A stretch of 32,905 nt of DNA from a virus. The notes under the pieces are model-generated. The model searched no databases. It was not told the origin of the DNA and saw only the letters and a program-made list of their open reading frames with translations. The stretch lies in the IMG/VR virus record IMGVR_UViG_3300030090_003065, positions 1-32,905 of that record; one strand, given 5' to 3'. Shown one piece after another: positions 1 to 8,062 of this stretch (position 1 is the first letter of the stretch; each line of letters opens with the position of its first letter). The position numbers were made by a program, and so were the translations under genes.

Positions 1-492
1 TCCGTCAACAAAGTCGAGAATCCGAAGAGGAAGCGTGTTCGTGGTTGCGGGCGTGTCGCCGTCCAAAGCATTCTTGGACTTGCCGATTGCCGTGCTACCA
101 GCGGTTTGAACAACAGACGCATTAAGACCGCGATCTGTAGTGTTCAGTGCTTCATCAGCCTGCATTTGAAATACAACAAATGGGTCGTCAATAACGTAAG
201 CCATCGCATCAGAGGCGACCGTGGACGCAGGCCACTGCGTATTAAAGGTCTTCTGATTGGTCGTGCTTGGCGTGTATGAGCAACCCACAAAGATTCCGCA
301 AGTTGTTAGCGCAGTGGTGCCAGTATCCTTCTCAATGTCACCGTCTGCAACAATCTTTACGAAATCACCATTAAAGATGGCGGTACCGTACCCACTAGCA
401 ATCGGCAGTTGCCGAATCTTGGCCGTATATGAGCCAGAAGCGCTAAGGGTACCGATAGGCCGCGCACCATAAGGTGTCGCTGAAGTTGCCAT
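1..492 (-). CDS. Capsid-region structural protein, C-terminus cut by window edge
   Basis: The reading frame starts at the ATG complementary to 490-492 (MATSATPYGARPIG) and stays open to base 1, giving 164 residues without a stop. It is the last visible gene of the late operon, directly after the scaffold-like gene and a 156-aa gene, which is where the coat protein lies in P22-like head modules. The N-terminal pattern (a Pro-Gly/Arg-Pro start, then an Ile-Ala-Ser-Gly-Tyr segment and a Gly-rich beta region) resembles a small capsid-associated family I remember from marine phages. Whether it is the major coat protein or a decoration protein cannot be settled, because the C-terminus is missing and no HK97-fold signature is readable by eye. 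The virion role is inferred from position and composition. Confidence 0.6.
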   Translation of the reverse strand, partial: MATSATPYGARPIGTLSASGSYTAKIRQLPIASGYGTAIFNGDFVKIVADGDIEKDTGTTALTTCGIFVGCSYTPSTTNQKTFNTQWPASTVASDAMAYVIDDPFVVFQMQADEALNTTDRGLNASVVQTAGSTAIGKSKNALDGDTPATTNTLPLRILDFVDG

Positions 493-536
493 TTGAATTA
501 TTACCTAAGTTGTTTGCGACCAATCAGGATACAACC

Positions 537-1007
537 TTAAGAGTTGCCGCCCCCGGTGGTCACAGTGGTTTTACGTTCGGGCGCGAAAAGCGGCATCCGA
601 GGATCGTTTTCACGCATGAAATTATTGTCTACTGCTTGCATCTGGTCCCGAGCGCGTTTGGCGTAATACTCTTGCCGTTGTTGCACAAACTCTTCAGGCG
701 CTTTGCAAAGAAGCAAGCCACCGACTTCGATGCCGCCCTTTGCTGCCCACTCAGAGCCGTGATCGCTCATAATTTGTAACTCGGGATGATCTTCTGCTCG
801 CACTGGTTCCCATCCTTCACGGAACCGTTTAGATGCGTTGGTATTGTCCACTTGTCCAACCATGGCTGTCCTTACCCAACGAAAAACCCAACCGTCCTGC
901 GGTTCGGGATCTGGTAGAATGGAAGCTGGCTCCCAGTTCTTTTGGCGCTCACCGCTTTCGCGAGTGTCGATCCCACTTTTTTCTCTTGGTGCGCGATCCT
1001 TACTCAT
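537..1007 (-). CDS. Head-module protein of unknown function (156 aa)
   Basis: The ATG at 1007 follows an AAGGAGAG Shine-Dalgarno that overlaps the stop of the scaffold-like gene (1009-1011), so translation is probably coupled. The protein is hydrophilic and has no signal or membrane segment. It has a Trp/Arg-rich middle (WVFRWVR near residue 40, REGWEPVRAEDHPE near 63-76) and a Gln/Arg-rich helical stretch near residues 107-130. It lies between scaffold and capsid-region genes. Proteins with the REGWEPV pattern occur beside capsid genes in other phages as far as I recall, but I know no function. A virion or head-assembly role is inferred from position only. Confidence 0.75.
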   Translation of the reverse strand: MSKDRAPREKSGIDTRESGERQKNWEPASILPDPEPQDGWVFRWVRTAMVGQVDNTNASKRFREGWEPVRAEDHPELQIMSDHGSEWAAKGGIEVGGLLLCKAPEEFVQQRQEYYAKRARDQMQAVDNNFMRENDPRMPLFAPERKTTVTTGGGNS

Positions 1008-1008
1008 G

Positions 1009-2025
1009 TCAACTCTCCTTGACTAGCTGTGCCGCATACTGCTGCGGACTGAGACCAAGACGCTTCGCGATGCGAACTTGGGTTTGCGTCAGCTTCACTG
1101 TGCGTGGTGCTCCTCCACCAGAACCTCTCTTAGCTGGAGCTACTACGGATTTTGCCTTTTGGCGTTGTGCAACGTCGGCGCCTTCACCTTCGTTGAAATA
1201 AGAGGGAAATACTTCTCTAACCCTCGAATCAATTAATTGATAATATTCGTCTGTATCTGGGTCAATACCTTCACTAACGATTTTATCGTGTACTCCATAC
1301 GCAAAGCTTGTCATTTCGTAGTCATTTCCAAACCACTCATTGCTTTGCTGCCACTCAATAGCCTTGGGGTCAGGTTGAGGCACTTGCTGGTCCTCAGCGT
1401 ACTGCTCAGCATACTGTTGTTGATACGCTTGAGCTTGGGCATCCATCTGTCGTTGTTGCTGCATGACCGCAGACTTCCAATCGTTTACAACAGCGCTTGA
1501 AACATTACCATGATTTGACTCAATCATTTTTGCTTCAATTAAGTTTTTCTGCGCGGTTGCAATTGCTTCAGTATCGCCTAACTCATTTGCACGCCGAAGC
1601 ATATCTTCAGCCATAGACACTGCTGCCCTAGCTCGACCCTCTGCCTGTGTATCAAGGGCGGACTGTGATCTTTTTACAAGCTCTAGCAAGCGTTGGTTTT
1701 CTGTATGCAACTGTTGGGTTGCCCGAATAGCCTCCTCTGACATGCGTTCAGCTTGTTCTTTTGCGCGGCGCTCTTCGTGGTATTCCCATTTTAACTTTTT
1801 AATCCGATCCTGTGCGCGGCGCCCAACCTTGGTGATTTCTTTTTCGTCGCCTTCGCTGCTTTCAGAATCATTTTCTGTATTTGTTTCTGCGTTTACATAT
1901 GGCCGATCTTCTTCAGGGGTGTCATCTACCACCTCGACTGCAAGATTATCTTCATCTTGAACCATATCAGCAGGATCTTCTACAGTATTCTTGACGCCAA
2001 AAAATGCCTCTTCTTTAGTTGTCAT
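1009..2025 (-). CDS. Putative capsid scaffolding protein (338 aa)
   Basis: Scaffolding proteins guide coat protein into a closed shell around the portal and then leave or are digested. This one has the expected composition: a strongly acidic N-terminal 60 residues, a long charged helical region with Gln, Glu, Arg and Ala (about 70-215) that should form a coiled coil, and a basic C-terminal end (about 295-338, with KSVVAPAKRGSGGG near 293-306) that could bind coat protein. It lies between the portal-side genes and the capsid-region gene, as in P22-type modules. The ATG at 2025 is 2 bases from the stop of the co-chaperonin gene. Scaffold sequences diverge quickly, so the call rests on order and composition, not on a motif. 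Confidence 0.65.
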   Translation of the reverse strand: MTTKEEAFFGVKNTVEDPADMVQDEDNLAVEVVDDTPEEDRPYVNAETNTENDSESSEGDEKEITKVGRRAQDRIKKLKWEYHEERRAKEQAERMSEEAIRATQQLHTENQRLLELVKRSQSALDTQAEGRARAAVSMAEDMLRRANELGDTEAIATAQKNLIEAKMIESNHGNVSSAVVNDWKSAVMQQQRQMDAQAQAYQQQYAEQYAEDQQVPQPDPKAIEWQQSNEWFGNDYEMTSFAYGVHDKIVSEGIDPDTDEYYQLIDSRVREVFPSYFNEGEGADVAQRQKAKSVVAPAKRGSGGGAPRTVKLTQTQVRIAKRLGLSPQQYAAQLVKES

Positions 2026-2027
2026 GG

Positions 2028-2432
2028 TTATGCCCTTTCAATGCCACGCGGATCTTCGACTACCGCCTCAACAGTGTCGTCATTTATAATGCGGAACTCT
2101 TTGCCATGGATCTTTAGACGAGTGCCGCTAAATGCGCGGAACACCACCCAGTCACCCACTTGGCAGTATGGTCCGTTAGGAAAACGATTTGGGTCAGAGT
2201 AAGCGTCTGGCCCCATGCTCATAACCCAGCCTACAACAGTTGCGATAGTTTCTTCGTGTTGATATTTGGCTGATTTAATAATGCCGCCTTCCGTTTTTTC
2301 ATCTACCTCTGGAAGGGCAATAAGCATTTTGTAGCCTTTCGGCTCAGGTAGCTGTGACGCTTTCCTTTGCGGTGCGTCTTCAGCTTCGACACTCTCAGTG
2401 TCTGTGGCCTCTTCGGCCTGAAGCGTGGTCAT
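2028..2432 (-). CDS. GroES-like co-chaperonin (134 aa)
   Basis: GroES-type proteins form a heptameric lid on GroEL; phage versions such as T4 gp31 replace the host lid so that coat protein can fold. After a 30-residue acidic extension, the sequence follows the Cpn10 pattern: GYKMLIALPEVDEKTEGGII (the conserved start and Gly-Gly-Ile), an ATVVGWVMSMGP strand, the VGDWVVFRAFSGTRLKIHGK core, and RIINDDTVEAVVE as the last strand. The middle carries an insertion (about 80-92) near the Gly-Pro step. The gene lies just upstream of scaffold and capsid genes, which fits a role in coat folding. Its start at 2432 has a CGGAGGT Shine-Dalgarno and follows an 86-base AT-rich gap. The fold call is strong; the partner is inferred. 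Confidence 0.85.
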   Translation of the reverse strand: MTTLQAEEATDTESVEAEDAPQRKASQLPEPKGYKMLIALPEVDEKTEGGIIKSAKYQHEETIATVVGWVMSMGPDAYSDPNRFPNGPYCQVGDWVVFRAFSGTRLKIHGKEFRIINDDTVEAVVEDPRGIERA

Positions 2433-2518
2433 TAAGACCTCCGTATTGTAAGTGCGCTACGAACTAGCGATGCGTCCTGCAACAACAAATAAATATATAA
2501 AAAAAATAAAATCAATAC
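2433..2518 (-). promoter_or_regulatory. AT-rich intergenic leader before the co-chaperonin gene
   Basis: This is the longest gap inside the late block. On the minus strand it reads as a T-rich and TATATATT-containing stretch, a small hairpin (CGCTA, loop GTTCG, TAGCG) and then the CGGAGGT Shine-Dalgarno. It may hold an internal promoter that raises expression of the co-chaperonin, scaffold and capsid genes, but no clean -35/-10 pair with normal spacing is visible. Confidence 0.3.
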
Positions 2519-2707
2519 TTAGGCATTTTTTTTCCTCGAAGACCTAGCTTTAACCTTTGCCTTGTCACTTAACTCACCAAAGTGGAACAAGCGCTGGCTT
2601 GTTTTTGTGTGAGTCTTGTTTGTATGCAAGTGACCGTTTGGCATTTTGTGCATTCCTTTGCGCCACACGGTGCCGTCCTTTAAGTAATGGTTTACGCCCT
2701 TAGCCAT
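2519..2707 (-). CDS. Small conserved basic phage protein (62 aa)
   Basis: I place the start at the ATG at 2707 (MAKGVNHYLKDG); a start ten codons upstream would overlap the preceding gene by 29 bases and lacks support. The protein is basic and His/Lys-rich (MHKMPNGHLHTNKTHT in the middle, KARSSRKKNA at the end), with no membrane segment. Very similar short proteins occur in head modules of other aquatic phages as far as I remember; function unknown. Its basic character would suit a minor DNA- or capsid-associated component, which is speculation. Confidence 0.75.
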   Translation of the reverse strand: MAKGVNHYLKDGTVWRKGMHKMPNGHLHTNKTHTKTSQRLFHFGELSDKAKVKARSSRKKNA

Positions 2708-2708
2708 T

Positions 2709-2948
2709 TTATCTATGCCTCTTAGTTTTTTTTGCAATACTTTTTGGTTGCTTTGAAAACTGTTTTCCTTTTTTTGTGTCTTCGCGTTTTTTAGCGCTTG
2801 TCCTATTGTACTCTTCAGCAGACAAAGCCATAATAGCGCCTTCGGGCAAATAACGTTCTCCAGTTTTTGCGCTAGGCTTACCGCTTTTGGTCCGCCACTT
2901 TTGTTTAGTCCAGCGGTCTAGGCTTGTTTGGCTTTTTTTCTTAGCCAT
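2709..2948 (-). CDS. Small conserved basic phage protein (79 aa)
   Basis: The sequence has the recognisable run SLDRWTKQKWRTKSGKPSA, then GERYLPEGAIMALSAEEYN, and ends in a Lys/Arg-rich tail (KQPKSIAKKTKRHR). This pattern recurs in many phages and some large DNA viruses, where it has no assigned function to my knowledge. It lies between two equally small basic proteins, and the stop and start codons are nearly adjacent on both sides. It is probably a minor structural or DNA-associated protein made with the head genes. Confidence 0.8.
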   Translation of the reverse strand: MAKKKSQTSLDRWTKQKWRTKSGKPSAKTGERYLPEGAIMALSAEEYNRTSAKKREDTKKGKQFSKQPKSIAKKTKRHR

Positions 2949-3155
2949 TTAATTTCTGTAGCCCCCGCCCTTAGCCTTGTATTCTTTAGCAAGCATTTGC
3001 GCTTTTCGGGCAGACCACTGACCAGCCTTTCCGCCCTTGGTGCCCGCTTTAATTTTGTTAAAAAGCCGCTTCCTCATCGTAGGCTTAGTGTAGTTACCGG
3101 CTTCGTTTACCCGTGACTTTGTCTTACGCTTTCGCGTTGGTTTTTTTGCAGGCAT
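2949..3155 (-). CDS. Small conserved basic phage protein (68 aa)
   Basis: The ATG at 3155 (MPAKKPTRKRK) overlaps the stop codon of the preceding gene in a TAATG junction, so I prefer it to a GTG three codons upstream. The N-terminus is very basic. The C-terminal two thirds read GNYTKPTMRKRLFNKIKAGT, a Gly-Lys run, QWSARKAQMLAKEYKAKGGG, a pattern I associate with short conserved phage proteins of unknown role. With its two neighbours it forms a run of three basic proteins downstream of the portal. Confidence 0.78.
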   Translation of the reverse strand: MPAKKPTRKRKTKSRVNEAGNYTKPTMRKRLFNKIKAGTKGGKAGQWSARKAQMLAKEYKAKGGGYRN

Positions 3156-3358
3156 TAATCCCACTTTGCGTTTGGGTCATTCATTTTTTCTTCAAGATCA
3201 AGGATTTCCCTTTCCGCCCAAGCTAGGCCCTCAATCATTCCTACCATCTGTCGGTACTGCTCGTAATCAGTGCATGAGCCAACCGACATTGCGTCGGCAA
3301 GATCGTTCATTTGTTTTCTAAGTTTTTTTCTTAGCGAGCCAAGAACACTGTCGGCCAC
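3155..3358 (-). CDS. Small helical protein downstream of portal (67 aa)
   Basis: Translation probably starts at the GTG at 3358, which has a GGAGAG Shine-Dalgarno overlapping the 3' end of the portal gene. The 67 residues are predicted helical and charged (SLRKKLRKQMNDLADAMSVG, then a Glu-rich C-terminal helix ending NDPNAKWD). Short helical proteins in this position are common in head modules; I cannot assign a function. Confidence 0.7.
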   Translation of the reverse strand: MADSVLGSLRKKLRKQMNDLADAMSVGSCTDYEQYRQMVGMIEGLAWAEREILDLEEKMNDPNAKWD

Positions 3359-3361
3359 TAG

Positions 3362-5848
3362 TTACTCTCCTTTTAGTTGATCCATTGCGTACTTGTAACC
3401 TTCTGCTTCAAGTTTGTCTTGTTCAATGCTTGTCTTTGCTTGCAGTTCTGCTTCCTCAAGTGAAAGCTCTGCCATGTCTACCATCTTATCGGTCTGGATT
3501 TTTTCCATTGCAATCTGGGCATCTACGGCATCCTTCTGTTGTTTTGCAGCAAGCTTTTGTTGTTCAAGGCCCATCTTCGCAGCGTCTGCTTGCGCTTTCC
3601 GCTGTACGTCTTGCTCACGGATTGCAAGCTCACGCTCACGCTGTTGGATGACCGGATCTTGTTGCTGCTGAGCCTGCTGTTCTGCCTGTGCTTGCTGTTG
3701 CTTCTTCCCGAGTAACTGATCTGCGGCGTCGGCAACAAGCACGCTTAAGCGCTTTTCAATATCTGCTGGTAGCGGATCGCCCATTGGCGGCAACGGTACC
3801 CCAAGCTCTTGCTCAATCTGGTCCCTTAGCTGGAACCCAAGATGCTCCCTAATGTGTGCATCAATAGCGGCCATTACAGCGCCACCCATTGGGGAGTTCT
3901 GTGTGTCTTGAGCAATCTGTGGATCATTCCTTAGCACCATGTGAACTCGAATGTGCGCTGTATGATCTTGATACTCGAACGCTTTAACAGGCTTAAGCGT
4001 AAGCATGTTTTGATTTTCAGAAACAGGATCTTCAGGCTTAATATCTTCTGGGTTTGGCACAATCTTATCTGCATTTGGTATGCCGATTAGTTCCATCATT
4101 TGCCTGTGCAGCAGTGGCATGTCATACAGGTCTGGCGACTGCGCTGCAAGCTGTAAGGCTGCTTGATACTGCATAATGCGCTGCGACAATGTCGATGCGT
4201 TCGGGTCTGAAACCGGAATAATGTCTACACGATTATCAAAGTCTTCGACCTTAATATTTTCGCCTTCTTCTGTTTCGTATGGATATGCAGGCGAAGTGTA
4301 TTTTTTAATAATTCGTGCAAGAATTTTAAATTCTTTCTTAAGGCTTGCGTGAACCCGCGCTTGAATGGCTGACTGCACCTTCATTGCACGCTCAAGAATA
4401 GCAAGCGTGGTTCCTACAGGTGCGTCCTGCCTCATGTCGTCAATCTTTACGTCAGCCATTGACGCAAACCTGCGACCCTCTTCTACAATGTTACCAAGCA
4501 GGTTGTATAAAACACCCGAAGGTTCTTTGTAAGGCAAGAACGTAATGTTGTCGCGAATAACACCGCCGGGCACATCTACGTCCCTAAACTCTCCGGGCAT
4601 AATTGGTGTGTCGTCACCCTTGATTCGCAGGCCACGGGTCTTCAAGCCGCCCGGCAAGTTCGACAATGTTCCTGCGTCAACCAGTTGACGAAGCAAGCTA
4701 GTAGCTGATTTTGCTAACCCACCAATCATGTGAATTAGACCAAGGTTATAGAACCCAATTCCGGGCACATATCCATAATCAACAAAATGATGAATCTTTT
4801 TCCGCATAGGATCGTCTTCGTCCCAGTTGCGGTAGACCGAAAGAATTTTATTTGTTGACTTATCAATTGTAATTACGTACGGCAGAGCAATTCCGTCCGG
4901 TGACTCAAAACCGGGTAGATCGTAATCAACATGCATTTCAAGGAGTTGGTGGCGGTCATCTTCCTGCCCGGAAAACGACACACCAGATATTTCATCGTAC
5001 TTGTCTTTTATTACGTCTACCGAGTGCTCTGGGTCTCCAAGGTCAACGTCACGATAAAAGCCACTGACCTGAAGCTTGCGAATATGATTCGAGCTTCTGG
5101 TCATTACATGTGTGTAACGCTCTGCACTATCCAGCGAGCTTTCGTCGTACGAAATAACAAAGTCTTCTGCTGGCACAAACATGGAGCACGGACGGTCCAT
5201 GGTTGGGTCATAGTAAATTTTTCTGAATGCGGCGCCGGAAAGCGGCAAGCTAAACAAAAGCTTTTCTGTTTCTGCGCGATACTCGGTCATTACTTCAAGG
5301 AGTTGGTAATTCATGTACTCCTTAACGCGCTCTGCCTGTGCAATTGTATCAGGGGTTGTAACGCCCCATATGCGTGCCTTTACCGGGCCGCGAGCAGGAA
5401 AAATTTCCTGAATGGTTTGTGCCTGAAAACGAACAACCGACTCGGACAATAACGGGTGGAAGACCCCGCAGGCACCGGGCCATGGTGTCGTCCGGTCTTC
5501 CATCTCAAGCCCAAGCAAGTCTAACCCCTCTTTGTAGGACTCCTCCCATTCTTTACGACTTGATTTGTCGTCCTCGTACATAGCAACAAGCTTTGACGCA
5601 CAATGCATCAAATCATCTTCTTCCATGTACTCAGAAAGATTGGCATCAAAAGGCGCATCCATTCCACCTAAAAGGGTGTCGGTGCCGCCAAAGTCAATTG
5701 TTACGCCGCCGTCGTCATCTTCAATGACTATAACTTCGTCATTGGTTTCCATTCCAAATGGGTCTACAACTTCAACACCCATTTCATCTGAGTTTCCAGA
5801 AGCACCAATTAGCTCCATCACTGCTTCTAAACTTTTATCAATAGCCAT
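3362..5848 (-). CDS. P22-like portal protein (828 aa)
   Basis: The portal is the dodecameric ring at one capsid vertex through which DNA is packaged and ejected. At 828 residues the protein is close to P22 gp1 (about 725) with an extended C-terminus. An acidic N-terminus (1-70) precedes the conserved core: a Ser-Arg-Lys-Glu-Trp region near residue 97, then PWPGACGVFHPLLSESVVRF near 122-141 and QTIQEIFPARGPVKARIWG near 144-162. Residues about 350-480 hold the Pro/Gly-rich clip-side region (DDTPIMPGEFRDVDVPGGVI). From about 680 a Gln/Ala-rich coiled coil corresponds to the barrel helices of P22-type portals. Order large terminase, three other genes, portal, scaffold-like supports the call. Start ATG at 5848; the Shine-Dalgarno is weak. 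Confidence 0.9.
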   Translation of the reverse strand: MAIDKSLEAVMELIGASGNSDEMGVEVVDPFGMETNDEVIVIEDDDGGVTIDFGGTDTLLGGMDAPFDANLSEYMEEDDLMHCASKLVAMYEDDKSSRKEWEESYKEGLDLLGLEMEDRTTPWPGACGVFHPLLSESVVRFQAQTIQEIFPARGPVKARIWGVTTPDTIAQAERVKEYMNYQLLEVMTEYRAETEKLLFSLPLSGAAFRKIYYDPTMDRPCSMFVPAEDFVISYDESSLDSAERYTHVMTRSSNHIRKLQVSGFYRDVDLGDPEHSVDVIKDKYDEISGVSFSGQEDDRHQLLEMHVDYDLPGFESPDGIALPYVITIDKSTNKILSVYRNWDEDDPMRKKIHHFVDYGYVPGIGFYNLGLIHMIGGLAKSATSLLRQLVDAGTLSNLPGGLKTRGLRIKGDDTPIMPGEFRDVDVPGGVIRDNITFLPYKEPSGVLYNLLGNIVEEGRRFASMADVKIDDMRQDAPVGTTLAILERAMKVQSAIQARVHASLKKEFKILARIIKKYTSPAYPYETEEGENIKVEDFDNRVDIIPVSDPNASTLSQRIMQYQAALQLAAQSPDLYDMPLLHRQMMELIGIPNADKIVPNPEDIKPEDPVSENQNMLTLKPVKAFEYQDHTAHIRVHMVLRNDPQIAQDTQNSPMGGAVMAAIDAHIREHLGFQLRDQIEQELGVPLPPMGDPLPADIEKRLSVLVADAADQLLGKKQQQAQAEQQAQQQQDPVIQQRERELAIREQDVQRKAQADAAKMGLEQQKLAAKQQKDAVDAQIAMEKIQTDKMVDMAELSLEEAELQAKTSIEQDKLEAEGYKYAMDQLKGE

Positions 5849-5859
5849 ATTTTATCTGC

Positions 5860-7827
5860 CTAGTAGCCAACGCGGCGCCGTATTATTTCTGGAAGATCTG
5901 GGTCTGGAAAACCAAACTCAAGTATTTTTCGTTTAAATAAATTTTTGTCATTAACTATAAGCTTTAGTTCTTTTAGCAACTCTTCTGCACGCAGAAAGTC
6001 GCTTTCTCCGACCGCTACGGCAACCTCTCTACCAAGCTTTTGCATTTCATTGTAGACAGGAATAACCTGATGTGCATGACTCATTCTTTTTAATTGCAAA
6101 GAAAGCCTCATTGAAAATGCTTCATCGTCGGATGCAGCATGTTTAGTCATAAACATTTTAGCCTTGTCAAGTAACTGTCGTTCATCTTTTGAGAGCGCAT
6201 GTGTGCCCTCTGCAAGGCCTTTTGCCCACCTTTTCTGAGCATTACCCATATCGTACCTGTCTGCCATTAGGTCCTGACCTAAATACTTCAGCATGTCGTC
6301 AATTGAAGCCTGCAACCCTTCTCTTGTAAACTCAAGATTGTCCTCCGCCCCGTCTGCTGATTTAAGGCCTACAAACAAAGGGCTCTCTGGGTCAAGGTTT
6401 TTTGTCATTTTGTTTGTAAGGTCAGCAGCACCCGTTATAAAGCGATGAAGACCCGTGCCTTCAAGAGCAAGGTCTAAGTCTGGAGCCGCAATAAACGGAT
6501 CGTCTGCAAAATAACGAGGATTCCTGACCGGCAACTCGTCACTAAAGGGCATCCCAGTTATATCAAGGCCCCCCTCGGGAATTTGTCCGGGCTCCCGCAT
6601 CCGTGACATAATTTTTAGTTCTAATTTTCTTGCTGGCCTAGATTTTAATAATCTTGGCTCATTTAAAAGAGAGTCTGGTGTTCGAACAACCTTGCGCCGT
6701 CCTAGTTGGCGAAGATCTGCCGCAGGAGGATCGTCTGCTCCTATTCTTGCGATAGCAGAATAATAATCTTCCAAGAACTCAAAATCATCTGAATCTATAA
6801 TTTCTTTGCGAGCGAGAGTATCACGCAGCGCCATTAACTCTTGCTCGCCTGTAAACCTTAACGTTGCTCCGACTTCATCAGCAAATCCCGGCAAATCAAG
6901 AACCACATCTTCTGGCTCAAGTTCAAATGTACGGATTCCGGGTTTACGGGCTTTGTACAATCCTTTCCCTGTTGTCCCTCCCCGCCTTGCCCAAAAATCT
7001 GCTGTGCTTTTCATTGGCGAAGTTCCAATAACTGGAGTGTCCAGTCTGTCGTCGCTCCGATACACTCTAAACTTTCGAGGACCACTAAAGGTTGGGTCTA
7101 CTTTTTGGGGACGCCCCGTGCCATAGTCGTAGGTCTTCATATAATCTTGAAGAATGCCTGCAACTCTTTGTGGAATTGTTTCGCGAGCAACAGCATTTAA
7201 GTGCCGAAAAACTTGCAAGGCTTCCTCAAAGTCAAGGTCTGTAATTGAATCTACAAGACCAGTTTCCTCCCATTGATCCATAAAAGCTCCTATATGAGCA
7301 CTTCTGTCATAGTCTCCCAATGTCGGATTCCAAAACATTTCTAAGTGTTCGCGCTCAAGCTCTGGAACGCTTGGGTCGTCTGACCTTGCTAATGCTCGGA
7401 GTATGAGGGGCAGTTCTCTTTCTCTTTCTCCTAAGCGTCTACGAGCCGTTTTGTACTGGACTTCTCCGGGATCTTTTGCAGGGAAGTCGGCAACCGTCAT
7501 GCTCAGCAACTCTTCTTCACTAAACGGTCCGTCCGGTAAGTCATCTTTTGGTGGTGTCTTTGGCACAGTAGAAGGGGGCGTATCCATGCCGCTACCGCCT
7601 GCAATCCTCCTAAGTGTGCCGCCAGCAACAAACGGCAACGCTAGACCTAGTGCCCCGAAGCCTATTCTTTGAGCATCCCGTTCCCGTAGACCCATAAGGA
7701 TGTCGGCAACGTCAATGCTTTCACCTATGCCGGGAAGCATAGACGCGCCAAGAAACGCGCCCATCTCTGCGGCGCCTTCGGGCCTAAGTATCCGGTTTAT
7801 CCGGTCAAAAAAATCGTCTTCGTCCAT
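5860..7827 (-). CDS. Late-operon protein with conserved end modules and ART-like middle (655 aa)
   Basis: This is the largest of three tandem paralogs between large terminase and portal. Residues 1-75 form the shared N-terminal module (MDEDDFFDRINRILRPEG, then an Ala/Gly/Leu-rich hydrophobic segment to GGTLRRIAGG). The last 70 residues form a shared C-terminal module (IPVYNEMQKLGREVAVAVGE, ending PDPDLPEIIRRRVGY). The middle differs from the paralogs. It contains FRVYR (R257), TSPMKSTADFWARR (269-282) and FTGEQELM (EQE at 328-330), in the order and spacing of the Arg, Ser-Thr-Ser and Glu-x-Glu motifs of arginine-type ADP-ribosyltransferases; this reading is tentative. The location suits an internal head or ejection protein with a variable effector domain. 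Confidence 0.65.
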   Translation of the reverse strand: MDEDDFFDRINRILRPEGAAEMGAFLGASMLPGIGESIDVADILMGLRERDAQRIGFGALGLALPFVAGGTLRRIAGGSGMDTPPSTVPKTPPKDDLPDGPFSEEELLSMTVADFPAKDPGEVQYKTARRRLGERERELPLILRALARSDDPSVPELEREHLEMFWNPTLGDYDRSAHIGAFMDQWEETGLVDSITDLDFEEALQVFRHLNAVARETIPQRVAGILQDYMKTYDYGTGRPQKVDPTFSGPRKFRVYRSDDRLDTPVIGTSPMKSTADFWARRGGTTGKGLYKARKPGIRTFELEPEDVVLDLPGFADEVGATLRFTGEQELMALRDTLARKEIIDSDDFEFLEDYYSAIARIGADDPPAADLRQLGRRKVVRTPDSLLNEPRLLKSRPARKLELKIMSRMREPGQIPEGGLDITGMPFSDELPVRNPRYFADDPFIAAPDLDLALEGTGLHRFITGAADLTNKMTKNLDPESPLFVGLKSADGAEDNLEFTREGLQASIDDMLKYLGQDLMADRYDMGNAQKRWAKGLAEGTHALSKDERQLLDKAKMFMTKHAASDDEAFSMRLSLQLKRMSHAHQVIPVYNEMQKLGREVAVAVGESDFLRAEELLKELKLIVNDKNLFKRKILEFGFPDPDLPEIIRRRVGY

Positions 7828-7840
7828 TACAATAATTTAG

Positions 7841-8062
7841 TTAGCGACTCCGCAAACTTTTTATGCCTCCACTAAAAACAGGATCTCTACTGATTATATC
7901 CAACACATCGTCGCCATAGGCAACAATTTGTTTTTCGTCGCCCATGAGTAGATCCTTAACTAAGGCGCCCGGAGTCATTGTTGCACCAAGAAGTGCTCCT
8001 GTTTCAGTGGCACCCTCCGGGTTTAGCAGTCGATCTATTCGGTCAAGAAATTCCTCGTCCAT
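7841..8062 (-). CDS. Short paralog with only the N-terminal module (73 aa)
   Basis: The ATG at 8062 (MDEEFLDRIDRLLNPEG) overlaps the stop of the upstream paralog in a TGATG junction. The first 45 residues match the N-terminal module of the two flanking genes (acidic start, DRIDRLL, Pro-Glu-Gly, then Glu-x-Gly-Ala-x-Leu-Gly-Ala-x-x-Thr-Pro). It then ends after about 30 unrelated residues (ISRDPVFSGGIKSLRSR). The central and C-terminal modules are absent. It may be a remnant of a third full-length gene after an internal deletion, or a free-standing targeting or assembly module. The intact frame and coupled start argue that it is still translated. Confidence 0.65.
   Translation of the reverse strand: MDEEFLDRIDRLLNPEGATETGALLGATMTPGALVKDLLMGDEKQIVAYGDDVLDIISRDPVFSGGIKSLRSR

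Noticed and set aside
4931-5452. 173-aa plus-strand open frame inside the portal gene
   Set aside because: It is the antisense shadow of a well-supported portal gene, has no Shine-Dalgarno and a composition rich in Cys and aromatic residues typical of antisense frames.
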